From the NCBI GenBank assembly GCA_902812365.1, contig CADDZC010000022.1:1-49862 (forward strand): a stretch of DNA of 49,862 nucleotides. The letters are read 5' to 3'. This document shows positions 26,655 to 35,289 of the stretch, piece by piece. Each line of letters begins with the position of its first letter. The first letter of the stretch is position 1. The notes beneath the pieces are model-generated. The model did no database searches. It worked only from the letters and a program-made list of their open reading frames with translations, and had not been told where the DNA came from. Source of the stretch: Acidobacteriota bacterium. Its GTDB lineage: Bacteria > Acidobacteriota > Terriglobia > UBA7540. The translations under genes and the position numbers were made by a program.

Positions 26655-27581
26655 GTGCGTCATCGAGTGCTGTTCGTCGCTGCAGCAGCCATGGTCTCTT
26701 GGGTTTCGCCAACGGCTTCTGCTCCCGTGAAGTCGATCGCCGAGCGGCTCGGCTACCCGGCCGATGCCAAGCTGTTGATCATCCACGCCGATGATCTGGG
26801 GGTGGCTCACTCGGTGGACGCAGCCACCTTCGCCGCGCTGGACGAGGGCGCCGTCACCTCAGCCAGTCTCATGGTTCCCTGCCCGTGGTTGAGCGAGGTC
26901 GCCGAGTATGCGAAAGCGCATCCCGACGCCGATTTGGGATTGCACCTCACGCTGACGAGCGAGTGGAAGACATACCATTGGGGGCCCGTGGCGCCTTGGG
27001 ATCAGGTGCCCAGCCTGCTCGACCCGGAAGGATACTTTTGGAACGAGGTCGAACCGCTAGCCGAACACGCCCGACCCCCCGAGGTGGAGCGGGAGATTCG
27101 CGCTCAGATTACTCGCGCTCTGGCGGCGGGCATTCATCCCACCCATCTCGACATGCATATGGGGGCGCTGGCCGCGCGGCCGGAATTTTACGCCGTCCTG
27201 GTGAAGGTCGCCCACGAATACCGGCTGCCCTTCCTGGCCGTCCGGGTCACCGACGAGCGCCGCAAGATGCTCTCGCTTCTCGGGCCGAACGATATCGTGA
27301 TGGATTCGCTCGTCATGTTCGACTCGCGCGTGCCCGCCAACCAATGGACGCCTTCTTACGTCCGGGCCTTGCAGTCGCTTCAGCCCGGTCTTCATTACCT
27401 GATCGTGCATCTGGGTCACAACGATGCGGAATTGCAAGCGATCACGGTTGATCACCCCGATTACGGAGCCGCTTGGCGCGAGCGCGACTTCCGTGCCGTC
27501 ACCAGCTCGGAATTTCGCCGCGCCCTGGATGAGAATCACATCACTTTGGTTCGCTGGCGGGACCTGCAGAAACTGATGTAG
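26655..27581 (+). CDS. Secreted ChbG/YdjC-type carbohydrate deacetylase
   Basis: 308 residues starting with GTG 26655. A signal peptide (RHRVLFVAAAAMVSWVSPTASA) suggests export, unlike cytosolic ChbG, which deacetylates chitobiose. The metal motif HADDLG is at 44-49, followed by LGLHLTLTSEW (about 95-105) and a second His motif 'HPTHLDMHMG' (about 160-170). A late H-containing 'IVHLGHND' supplies another candidate ligand. It lies 34 bp behind larE on the same strand. The substrate is probably an N-acetylated sugar. Confidence 0.88.
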   Translation: MRHRVLFVAAAAMVSWVSPTASAPVKSIAERLGYPADAKLLIIHADDLGVAHSVDAATFAALDEGAVTSASLMVPCPWLSEVAEYAKAHPDADLGLHLTLTSEWKTYHWGPVAPWDQVPSLLDPEGYFWNEVEPLAEHARPPEVEREIRAQITRALAAGIHPTHLDMHMGALAARPEFYAVLVKVAHEYRLPFLAVRVTDERRKMLSLLGPNDIVMDSLVMFDSRVPANQWTPSYVRALQSLQPGLHYLIVHLGHNDAELQAITVDHPDYGAAWRERDFRAVTSSEFRRALDENHITLVRWRDLQKLM

Positions 27582-27586
27582 CGGGT

Positions 27587-27623
27587 TCCCCGGCAATCGA
27601 AGAAACCGTTGCGGGCCCGGGGA
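27587..27623. terminator. GC-rich hairpin between convergent genes
   Basis: TCCCCGG (27587-27593) pairs with CCGGGGA (27617-27623) across a 23-base loop, in the 45-bp gap between the convergent ChbG-type and deacetylase genes. There is only a short T run (GCTTTAC) on the plus side, so it may be a weak bidirectional terminator. Confidence 0.35.
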
Positions 27624-27626
27624 GCT

Positions 27627-28568
27627 TTACGACTCCGGGCGGCCGCGATCGGCCAGCTCTTTAGCTACCCGGATCGTCGTGGCGTGAATCCGGACGGTGT
27701 CGTCCAGGCGCCGGGCGTACCCGCCGGCCAGCGTTACCGCCACCGGAATGTGGTTCGCGCGTGCGATTTCCAACACCATCCGATCGCGCCGTTCAAGCCC
27801 ATCGAGACTGAGCCGAAGCCCGCCCAGTTGGTCTTCCCGATAGGGATCAGCGCCGGCCACATAGAAGATGAGATCGGGCTTAAACCTAGCCAGCGACCGA
27901 TGAAGGCCGTCTTCGAGGGCAGCCAAATATTCGTCATCTTCCGTTCCGTCTTGAAGGTTGATGTCCAAAGAACTGGGAGGTTTCGGATACGGGTAATTGT
28001 TCTCCTGATGAATCGAAAATGTGAACACTGTGGGATCGTCCCGGAAGATGGCCGCCGTGCCATTCCCCTGATGAACGTCACAGTCCACCGTCATGGCCCG
28101 TTCGAGCGCCCGGTCCTTCTGCAAGCGGCGAATAGCGATGGCCACGTCATGGAGCACGCAGAAACCCTCGCCGTGGTCCGGGAAAGCGTGATGGAATCCG
28201 CCGCCGACGTTCGCGCTGATGCCGTCCTCGATCGCCCGCCGGCCAGCCAGGATCGATCCTCCGGCCGCCAGCCATACGGCGCGGACCAACTCGGGCGAAT
28301 AGGGGACTTCCAAGCGCAGAATTTCAAGGTATGAGAGCGTGCCGGTCTTTAGCTTGCGAATGTAGTCGCGACGATGGACCAAAGCCACGTCGTCATCCGA
28401 AGCCGGCTCGGGCTCGATGATGTCTTCCGGCCGCACGACGCCTTCGGCCACCAACTTCTCTTTCGTCAGCCGGTATTTGGCGGAGGGGAAGACGTGGTCG
28501 CCGAGGTGCAGATCGTAATCGTCCGAGTAAACAAGCGTCATCAGCGTGGGGTCGCCCGTGCCGTCCAT
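27627..28568 (-). CDS. Histone deacetylase/AcuC-family amidohydrolase
   Basis: 313 residues. These zinc enzymes remove acetyl or other acyl groups from lysine side chains, polyamines or small molecules. The paired active-site histidines are H126-H127 in GGGFHHAF. Zinc ligands D164 and H166 are in DCDVHQGNG and D241 in AGADPYREDQLGG. GGYARR near the end carries the usual catalytic Tyr. Start at ATG 28568; M10 (TLVYSDDYD) is an alternative and gives the conserved beginning. The gene sits 23 bp behind the radical SAM gene and is probably the last gene of a glmS-radical SAM-deacetylase operon. Confidence 0.9.
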   Translation of the reverse strand: MDGTGDPTLMTLVYSDDYDLHLGDHVFPSAKYRLTKEKLVAEGVVRPEDIIEPEPASDDDVALVHRRDYIRKLKTGTLSYLEILRLEVPYSPELVRAVWLAAGGSILAGRRAIEDGISANVGGGFHHAFPDHGEGFCVLHDVAIAIRRLQKDRALERAMTVDCDVHQGNGTAAIFRDDPTVFTFSIHQENNYPYPKPPSSLDINLQDGTEDDEYLAALEDGLHRSLARFKPDLIFYVAGADPYREDQLGGLRLSLDGLERRDRMVLEIARANHIPVAVTLAGGYARRLDDTVRIHATTIRVAKELADRGRPES

Positions 28569-28591
28569 CCTACCCGGGGGCCGGCCGATAC

Positions 28592-29596
28592 TTACGCGGC
28601 ATGACCAAAACGCTCGCCGATCTTCTTCGATAGCGATAGCAGATCGGCAACCGGCACGAGGCCTGCCAACTTATACCTTCCAATCGAGGCCAGGCCGGCC
28701 GAGGCCATGCAGCCGCATTCGCTGCACACCGGATGACCCCCGAACTGGCACGGGCTGATGACCGTGGCAAGGTCCGCCGAGAAGCAGGTCGTGGTCTGGG
28801 CAAAAATACACTCGCTCGGAGACGACGGAGGACAAAGATAGCCGGCCAGCACCCCGTCGGGGACATCCACTTTTCGAAACTTCTCTCGAACCTTGGCCAG
28901 CGCGGCGACGGCGCGGAGTCGATCGTCGCGGGTCAGCCGCTCCTCCGAACAGCCCCCTTCCTGCGGCGTGAACAGGCTGAACCAAATTTTTCGAACTTCC
29001 GGCCGGCCCGACCAAAAGCCGGCGAAATCATCCAGGTAAGTCGGGCTCCGGAGGAGCTGCCGGGTGATGGTGCAGTGGACAATCACATGGTGGCCAGCGA
29101 TGTGCTTCAGAATGCGATCGTAGGTGGCAGGCGCGCGCCGCCGGTCGTGTTCCGGCTGCAAACCGTCGACCGAGACAGCGAGGTGAAGATGGGGAAAAAC
29201 CCTCCAGCCTGCTGGAATCGGGCGCACGGCGCTGGTCACCAGCTGCACTTCGATGCCGAGCTTTCCAAGCTGGGGAAGCAGGACGTTTAGTTCGCGATAG
29301 CGGACCAACGGCTCGCCCCCAACAATCGAGAGGTGTAAGGGGCGCAGGCGGCGCACCAACTGCAGGACGCCGTCGATCAGGGCCTGGCCCTTCAGGTCCC
29401 GCAATTGGCGGAGCGGTCCTGCCGCGCCCAGGTGGCCGAGCTCGTAGGCATAGCACCCGGGGCAGCGAAGCGGGCACTCGCGGGTGATTTCAATCGACAG
29501 CAGGGGCCTCCGACCGGCCAGAATCTTGCCCCAGGCGGGAATGACATCCAGCTTCCTGATCGTGACCTCCTTGACGCCTTGCCCGGCTCCCAGCAA
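28592..29596 (-). CDS. Radical SAM protein with C-terminal cysteine cluster
   Basis: 334 residues from TTG 29596. The [4Fe-4S] motif C41-x3-C45-x2-C48 is in TRECPLRCPGCYAYE. The core continues with 'LHLSIVGGEPLVRY' (GGEP) and 'HLHLAVSVDGLQPEHD'. After about residue 240 there are eight or more cysteines (CPPSSPSEC..CFSAD..CQFGG..CSECGC), which could hold auxiliary clusters as in SPASM proteins. Function is unknown to me; the core resembles HpnH or peptide-modifying enzymes. The true start is uncertain: a perfect AAGGAGGT sits at about 29560 and is followed by ACG ATC AGG, while the first possible ATG, GTG or TTG is the TTG upstream of it. Confidence 0.82.
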   Translation of the reverse strand: MLGAGQGVKEVTIRKLDVIPAWGKILAGRRPLLSIEITRECPLRCPGCYAYELGHLGAAGPLRQLRDLKGQALIDGVLQLVRRLRPLHLSIVGGEPLVRYRELNVLLPQLGKLGIEVQLVTSAVRPIPAGWRVFPHLHLAVSVDGLQPEHDRRRAPATYDRILKHIAGHHVIVHCTITRQLLRSPTYLDDFAGFWSGRPEVRKIWFSLFTPQEGGCSEERLTRDDRLRAVAALAKVREKFRKVDVPDGVLAGYLCPPSSPSECIFAQTTTCFSADLATVISPCQFGGHPVCSECGCMASAGLASIGRYKLAGLVPVADLLSLSKKIGERFGHAA

Positions 29597-29648
29597 TCAT
29601 GCACCGGGCGACGCGGCTTTTCAAGGCCGTCTCTCCGGCGCCGCCGCG

Positions 29649-31607
29649 CTACTCGACGGTGACGGACTTGGCGAGGTTGCGCGGCTGATCGACATCGCAA
29701 CCGCGCAGAACAGCGATGTGATAAGCGAGCAGCTGGAGGGGCACCACCTCGGGAATCGGCGACAACAGTTCGTTCGTCGGCGGAAGCGGCACGGCGTGAT
29801 CCGCCATCTCGGTCACCTCGTGGTCACCCTCGTTGACCAGCGCCACAATCGCAGCTCCCCGCGCCTTGGCTTCTTTGATGTTGAAAATCGTCCGCTCATA
29901 ACGCACGTGCGATTCGGGCGCCCGCGTGTCCCACGTGGCGATGACGACGACGGGCAGTCCGTCGGCGATGAGGGCGTTCGGGCCATGCTTCATCTCGCCC
30001 GCCGGGTAAGCCTCGGCATGAATGTAGGAGAGCTTCTTCATTTTGAGCGCTCCTTCGAGCGCCACCGGAAAATGCACGCCTCGCCCCAAAAACAGAAAAT
30101 CCGTCGAGCGGTAGAACTGGCCAGCCAGGTCTTCAAACTCTTCGTCCCGCTCAAGCACCCGCTCGAGTTGTTGCGGCATCGCGACCAAATCAGCCAAAAG
30201 CTGGCGCGCCTCCGCCGCCGGCAGCAGGCCGCGAATCTGGCCGAGATAGACGGCGAACAGATAGAGGGCGGTGAGTTGGGCGGCAAACGTCTTCGTAGAC
30301 CCCACTCCGATTTCCGGTCCGGCATGAGTGTAGACCGTGCCGTTGGCTTCGCGCGGCACCATGCTGCCGAGGGCGTTGCAGATGGCGAGGGTCTTTGAGC
30401 CCTTGTTCTGGGCCTCCCGCTGCCCGGCGATCGTGTCGGCGGTTTCGCCGGACTGGGTCAGCAGAATGGTCAGAGTTTTGGGATCCACCAGCGGGTCGCG
30501 ATAGCGGAACTCGGAGGCATAATCCACCTCCACCGGCACGCGCGCCAGGCGCTCGATCATGATCTTGCCAGCCAGGCCGGCGTGTCGCGAGGTTCCCGCC
30601 CCGACAATTTGAATCTTTCGAAACGAACGGAAGTCATCTTCGCTGATTTCCATCTCGTCGAGAAACACTTCTCCGGTCTCGGCCGAAAAGCGCCCCAGGG
30701 CCGTATCGCGCACGGCGCGCGGTTGTTCGTAGATTTCTTTGAGGGTAAAGTGTTTAAATCCGCCCTTTTCAGCCAGAATCGGGTCCCAGGTAATATGCTG
30801 CACGCGGCGGGTGACGGGATGGCCGTCAAAGTCCGTGACTTTCACGCCGTGGGGAGTCAGAACGGCCACGTCGCCGTCAGCCAGAAAAAACAGGTCGCGA
30901 GTGTGATAGAGGATCGCCGGAACGTCGCTGGCCGCGAAATACTCGTCCTTGCCTAAACCGATCACGGCGGGCGGGCCTTGGCGGACGGCGACGACCTTGT
31001 TGAGATCCCGGGTGGAAATAATCGCCAACGCAAACACACCCACCAGACGGCGCGTGGCGGCGCGCACGGCCTCTTCCAGGCTTGCCTCAGCGGCTCCCGA
31101 CCCCAACGTCGGAGGTGGGGCTGAGGGAGGACCGGGGTCGCCGGCGGCCGGGCCGCTCGTGCCCGGACCGGGAACAGAGCCCATGCGCGCTCCATTCAGA
31201 TACTTCTCGATGAGGTGGGCGATGACCTCCGTATCGGTCTCGGTGACGAACGTGTGTCCCTCCGCCTCCAGTTCTCGTTTCAGGTCAAGGTAATTCTCGA
31301 TGATGCCGTTATGCACCACCACGACCGTGCCGCGGCAATCGCGGTGCGGATGGGCGTTCTCCTCGGTCGGAGCGCCGTGTGTGGCCCAGCGGGTGTGGCC
31401 GATGCCATAAGTGCCGTCCATCGGATGGAGGCGGATGACTTCTTCCAGATTGCGCAGCTTACCGACGGCCTTGCGAATCTGGAGAGTTCCGTCTTTGATG
31501 ACGGCCACGCCGGCCGAGTCGTACCCGCGGTACTGGAGCCGCCGCAGTCCGTCGAGCAGCACCGGCACTACGCGCTTGTTCCCGATATAACCAATAATTC
31601 CCGACAT
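29649..31607 (-). CDS. glmS: Glucosamine-6-phosphate synthase GlmS, catalytic Cys replaced by Ser
   Basis: 652 residues. GlmS makes glucosamine-6-phosphate from fructose-6-phosphate and glutamine. Normally it starts MCGI and the Cys becomes the N-terminal nucleophile after Met removal; here the codons read ATG TCG GGA, so the residue is Ser. All other glutaminase motifs remain (HTRWATHG about 71-78, HNGIIEN about 99-105, TETDTEVIAHL about 122-132). A 35-residue Gly/Pro/Ala-rich insert (about 141-175) has no counterpart in typical enzymes. The two SIS domains and C-terminal 'DQPRNLAKSVTVE' are normal. Promoter at 31651-31659. A radical SAM gene and a deacetylase-like gene follow 52 and 23 bp apart. 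Confidence 0.95.
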   Translation of the reverse strand: MSGIIGYIGNKRVVPVLLDGLRRLQYRGYDSAGVAVIKDGTLQIRKAVGKLRNLEEVIRLHPMDGTYGIGHTRWATHGAPTEENAHPHRDCRGTVVVVHNGIIENYLDLKRELEAEGHTFVTETDTEVIAHLIEKYLNGARMGSVPGPGTSGPAAGDPGPPSAPPPTLGSGAAEASLEEAVRAATRRLVGVFALAIISTRDLNKVVAVRQGPPAVIGLGKDEYFAASDVPAILYHTRDLFFLADGDVAVLTPHGVKVTDFDGHPVTRRVQHITWDPILAEKGGFKHFTLKEIYEQPRAVRDTALGRFSAETGEVFLDEMEISEDDFRSFRKIQIVGAGTSRHAGLAGKIMIERLARVPVEVDYASEFRYRDPLVDPKTLTILLTQSGETADTIAGQREAQNKGSKTLAICNALGSMVPREANGTVYTHAGPEIGVGSTKTFAAQLTALYLFAVYLGQIRGLLPAAEARQLLADLVAMPQQLERVLERDEEFEDLAGQFYRSTDFLFLGRGVHFPVALEGALKMKKLSYIHAEAYPAGEMKHGPNALIADGLPVVVIATWDTRAPESHVRYERTIFNIKEAKARGAAIVALVNEGDHEVTEMADHAVPLPPTNELLSPIPEVVPLQLLAYHIAVLRGCDVDQPRNLAKSVTVE

Positions 31608-31650
31608 ATTGTTCGCAGCGGGCCCACGGCCCCGAGCGGCGCGCCAGTTG

Positions 31651-31659
31651 ATTATAGCA
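31651..31659 (-). promoter_or_regulatory. Extended -10 promoter of glmS
   Basis: The minus strand reads TGCTATAAT, a perfect -10 hexamer with a TGN extension, about 44 bases upstream of the glmS ATG. I could not find a good -35, as is common for extended -10 promoters. Confidence 0.55.
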
Positions 31660-31707
31660 AAGGGGTGGCAGCGCGCCGGGTGAGACCATCCTCAGCCGGC
31701 CGGAGGA

Positions 31708-32916
31708 TTAACGGGCGGCACGGTTCAGCGCCATCAAGAAGCTACCGGCAAGCGCTGCCGCCATTAAAGCCACCATGATGTAGGTCGGAGCGAAACGGGA
31801 CAGCCCCCCAGCCGCGGCTCCTCCGGTAAAACTGCCGAGAAACTGAAGGGTCTGAAACGAGCCGAGCACCGTACCGTAAGAACTTTCCGGCGCCACTTTG
31901 CTCACCAGACTCGGCAATATCGGCTCAAGCCCGGTAAAGCCCACCAGGAACAGAGTGCCCGGCACCAACACCGCCTCGAGGCGATTCGGATCCAGGCCGC
32001 CGACAGTCGGATGAAACAGCAACAGCGCGCTCGCCATCATGATGAGAAACGCCACGGAGGCCAGGCGCTGTCCCCAGCCGCGATCGGCCCCCCACGAGAA
32101 GCCAAACATGGTGACACCGCTGATCAGAAGCATGGGCAGGAGCACCAGATAATATCGGGTCAGGGGAAGGTGATGCTGCCCGGTCACGATGAGGGGGAAG
32201 AAGAACCAAAATGAGGTCATAAAGGTGTTCATCAAGAATCCGCAGAGGTCCAACATCACGACCGCGGGCTGGCGCAGAATCTCGACCAGGCGTGCGGGCC
32301 GGCCGGCGCGGGGCGCCGACGCGGGCAGATAGCGGGCGATCATCGCCACCGAGGCGAGGCCGAGGCACCCGGTGAGCCAGAAGAGAGACTGGGTTGTGAA
32401 CCGGCCGGCCATCAGCGGTCCTCCGACCACCCCGATCATGAACGACACGCCGATCGGGATGCCGAGCACGGCCATGGCCGTCGAACGGCGCTCCGAAGGA
32501 ATGTGGTCGGCGACGGTGGCAAAGGCGGTCGACGTGATGGTCCCAACGCCTTGGATAAGCCGCGCCACAATCAGTTCACCGATGCGAAAGGGGCGCGGCA
32601 ACCAGCTGGGAATCGCGCACAGGAACGAGCCCAGGCTAAACACCGACATGCCGATCAGCAAAACCTGGCGGCGGCCGATGCGATCGGAAAGCCGACCCAA
32701 GGGCATTTCCAGGCAGGCCATCGCCAAGCCGTAAGATCCAAAGGCGAATCCGACGAGAAACCGGGAGCGCGTGAACTGGAGTCCGTAGAGCGTAAAGACC
32801 GGCAAGACCAGAAACAGGCCGAGCATCCGCAGGCCGACGGCGGTGGCGAGGGCCAACAGGATTTTCCTCTGCGCAGAGGTCAAGGAAACGTGGGTTGAGG
32901 AAGTCGCCGTCGTCAT
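31708..32916 (-). CDS. MFS transporter (12-helix drug/metabolite type)
   Basis: 402 residues from ATG 32916 (MTTATSSTHVSLTS); a longer frame to 33012 is not conserved in character. The MFS signature after helix 2 is visible as 'GRLSDRIGRRQVLLIG'. There are about 12 hydrophobic helices, including 'RFLVGFAFGSYGLAMACLEM' and 'FAPTYIMVALMAAALAGSFL'. The layout resembles YajR/YfcJ-like efflux pumps; the substrate is unknown. It lies upstream of glmS on the same strand with 100 bp between. Confidence 0.88.
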   Translation of the reverse strand: MTTATSSTHVSLTSAQRKILLALATAVGLRMLGLFLVLPVFTLYGLQFTRSRFLVGFAFGSYGLAMACLEMPLGRLSDRIGRRQVLLIGMSVFSLGSFLCAIPSWLPRPFRIGELIVARLIQGVGTITSTAFATVADHIPSERRSTAMAVLGIPIGVSFMIGVVGGPLMAGRFTTQSLFWLTGCLGLASVAMIARYLPASAPRAGRPARLVEILRQPAVVMLDLCGFLMNTFMTSFWFFFPLIVTGQHHLPLTRYYLVLLPMLLISGVTMFGFSWGADRGWGQRLASVAFLIMMASALLLFHPTVGGLDPNRLEAVLVPGTLFLVGFTGLEPILPSLVSKVAPESSYGTVLGSFQTLQFLGSFTGGAAAGGLSRFAPTYIMVALMAAALAGSFLMALNRAAR

Positions 32917-33066
32917 TCGCCCGCTGTCCGTGGGCCACCGTTCATCGCGGTGCCGCCCTGGCATGTGGGAATGGAGCGCGCCCGCAGTCGTCAAGGCGAC
33001 TCTGGCCGGCATGGCCCTTGAAGCGAAGGTTCGTGAGGCCAGGAACCGCCAGCCGCCCGCCGCCGA

Positions 33067-33981
33067 TTACAGGTCTGCAAACTCGGCCTCCACCCGGCGA
33101 GGTAGGAGGCCTTTCTGGTAGCCCCGCTCGAGCAACATCTGAACCGCTTGCCGGCCGCGCGGGCCGTAATCGAGCGTCCACTCGTTCACGTACATGGCGA
33201 CGAAGCGGTCCGCCGTCGGAGCGTCGAGTCCGCGAGAGAACTGCAGGGCGTATTCAAGGGCCTCTTCGCGATGTTCAAGAGCGTAGTGGATGCTGTCCTT
33301 CAGCAATCGACCGGCTTGCTGAATAATGGCGCGGCCGAGCGTGCGCCGGATGGCGTTGCCGCCCAGGGGAAGCGGCAACTGAGTCTCGAGATGCCACCAC
33401 TCCCCCAAGTCCAGCACCTTAGTGAGCCCCTGATGGCCGTAAGTGAGCTGGGCTTCGTGGATGACCACGCCCGCCTCGGCCTCCCCGTCCAGCACGCAGT
33501 CCAGAATGTGATCGAACGGCACGACGACCGGCCGGACTTCCGGTTCGCACAGCAACAGCGCCAGATACGCTGTCGTCATCGCGCCCGGCACGGCCACGCG
33601 CTTTCCCTTGAGTCCGCCCGGGCCGAGCGCTCCTCGCGCCACCACGATCGGTCCATAGCGGTCGCCGAAGCTGGCGCCGCACGGCAGCAGAATGTACTTG
33701 TCGGCAAAGTAGGCGTAAGCGTGGAACGAGATCGCCGTGATGTCGTAGACCTCGTCGCGAGCCTTCTGGTTGAGCGTCTGAATGTCTTCCAACGTATGGG
33801 TGAGCTTGAGGCCGTCAGCGCGGACTTTGTTGGTCGCCAGCGCGTAGAACATGAAGGCGTCGTCGGAATCCGGGCTGTGCGCGAGCGTCAACTGCTGCGC
33901 GCGGCGCGAGGCCGTTTCGGTCGGTTGAGGGCCGGATCGGTTCAAGACTGCCCCAGAAAGTTTTCGTTGGGTACAAACCAA
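33067..33981 (-). CDS. mqnD: 1,4-dihydroxy-6-naphthoate synthase-like protein (MqnD family)
   Basis: 304 residues from TTG 33981. MqnD acts in the futalosine route to menaquinone, turning cyclic dehypoxanthinyl futalosine into dihydroxynaphthoate. The family has a periplasmic-binding-protein fold. 'LAHSPDSDDAFMFYAL' (about 33-48) is a typical start of the ligand-binding lobe, followed by 'DITAISFHAYAYFADKY' and 'GVVIHEAQLTYG'. A second TTG at 33891, right before TLAHSP, is an equally good start. MqnA has the same fold, and I cannot fully exclude it. No other mqn genes are in the window. Confidence 0.85.
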   Translation of the reverse strand: MVCTQRKLSGAVLNRSGPQPTETASRRAQQLTLAHSPDSDDAFMFYALATNKVRADGLKLTHTLEDIQTLNQKARDEVYDITAISFHAYAYFADKYILLPCGASFGDRYGPIVVARGALGPGGLKGKRVAVPGAMTTAYLALLLCEPEVRPVVVPFDHILDCVLDGEAEAGVVIHEAQLTYGHQGLTKVLDLGEWWHLETQLPLPLGGNAIRRTLGRAIIQQAGRLLKDSIHYALEHREEALEYALQFSRGLDAPTADRFVAMYVNEWTLDYGPRGRQAVQMLLERGYQKGLLPRRVEAEFADL

Positions 33982-34055
33982 CAGCTACCTTAACACACGG
34001 CGGCGGCTGCCGCAATCCCCCGCCTCGCGCTGGCATCGAGAGAGGGCCCGCGCGG

Positions 34056-34526
34056 CTAGGGGTCGGCCATCGTGTCGTCGTCAGTGTCGGATAACGGCAA
34101 CTCCTGCAATTCGGTGGGCTGCTGACAGCAGTAACACAGGCCGGGTTGAAGGTAGGCGATGTGGCAGGTCTCGCAGTAGTAGCGCACGCGATACAACCGG
34201 CCGTCCTTGACGGTATAAAACTTCTCAACCAAAAGCGTCCCGTCGCGTTTCTCAACGCCTTCGATGCGCACCTGGCGGCCGTTCAGCCGCGGGTCCGCCA
34301 ACGTCGCCTGGAGATAATCCTTCGCCGCCGCCAGCGGGTACCTCTTTCCGCGCACCTCCAGCACCGGACACGCCCCGCCCGAAGCCCTCAGCCGGCCCTC
34401 AAGGGTCGCGGTTGCGGCGGCCGAAGCTGGCCGACTACCCGCGCGAGCCAGAGCCCGGCCGACAGGCAGGAGCGCGGCTAGAGTCACGAGCAGCGCCGGC
34501 CGAGGCCTTGAATATCGCCGTCTCAT
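34056..34526 (-). CDS. Secreted protein with paired Cys clusters, hypothetical
   Basis: 156 residues. A signal peptide (RRRYSRPRPALLVTLAALLPVGRALA) is followed by an OB-like segment 'GKRYPLAAAKDYLQATLADPRLNGR' and a C-terminal 'YYCETCHIAYLQPGLCYCC'. The two cysteine groups (CETC and CYCC) could bind zinc or a cluster, or form disulfides. The ATG at 34526 overlaps the stop of the upstream gene in ATGA, so the two are translationally coupled. I do not recognise a family. Confidence 0.68.
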   Translation of the reverse strand: MRRRYSRPRPALLVTLAALLPVGRALARAGSRPASAAATATLEGRLRASGGACPVLEVRGKRYPLAAAKDYLQATLADPRLNGRQVRIEGVEKRDGTLLVEKFYTVKDGRLYRVRYYCETCHIAYLQPGLCYCCQQPTELQELPLSDTDDDTMADP

Positions 34527-35188
34527 CCCTGATACTGCCCCACGACAACGATGGCAAAAGGGAAGCCCTGCGGACCGTTCAGCTTGACGTCCAACACCGA
34601 ATGACCCTGATCGTCTTGGACGAGTATCGGCAGTGTTTTCGCATCTGCGGTCGCCGGCGCCAGACTCATCACCGCCGGGTGGCCCGTCCCCGTCACCTGA
34701 CGGCTCAGCTTCAGCAAATCGCCAAAGCTCAACACCGCGTCCACATGGGTATCGGCGCTGACCGGGCTGAGCAGCACAAAATCACGATACGTGCTCACCC
34801 CCATGTGATTACCATCGGTGGGTACGAGCGCATACCGCAGCGTGTACAAGCCCGGCTTGATCGTCTGCCCGCGAAAGTCGAAGCTTTGCGCCGGAAAGTC
34901 GATGACGCCGACGAACGTGCCCACGCCCAGATTGCCATACACAATGTCGGGCGACGTCGAGGCGTTCGGCACGGTAGGGATTGACTTGCTCCACCAGAGC
35001 TCGCACACCGTATCCTGACCGTTCACTACCTTCGTACCGTCTGACTCGAGGGCGCGCTGCACCGCCGGCGGCAAGCTCGAGGGCGGTGCCCCGGCGGCCT
35101 CGATCTTGTAATTGCCTTGTGCCCGCGCCCAGGAAACCCACCCCAGAATCAGAACGAAAATCCACAACGCGTAGCGCTTGTCCTTCAT
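34523..35188 (-). CDS. Secreted protein, hypothetical
   Basis: 221 residues. The signal peptide (KDKRYALWIFVLILGWVSWARA) ends near ARAQ. The mature region has 'GNYKIEAAGAPPSSLPPAVQ', one Cys in 'DTVCELWWSKSIPTV', and a middle beta-rich stretch 'PGLYTLRYALVPTDGNHMGV'. I see no known domain. It is coupled through ATGA to the Cys-rich protein downstream, so the two probably act together outside the cytoplasmic membrane. Confidence 0.68.
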   Translation of the reverse strand: MKDKRYALWIFVLILGWVSWARAQGNYKIEAAGAPPSSLPPAVQRALESDGTKVVNGQDTVCELWWSKSIPTVPNASTSPDIVYGNLGVGTFVGVIDFPAQSFDFRGQTIKPGLYTLRYALVPTDGNHMGVSTYRDFVLLSPVSADTHVDAVLSFGDLLKLSRQVTGTGHPAVMSLAPATADAKTLPILVQDDQGHSVLDVKLNGPQGFPFAIVVVGQYQG

Positions 35189-35289
35189 GCCCCAACTCCG
35201 TCTCTATCTATGATGCATTCGATCATGAACCGGAAGCACGGACGCCGGCGAAAAAATCACCGCGCGGGCGCCGACAGGGACCGGAACGG

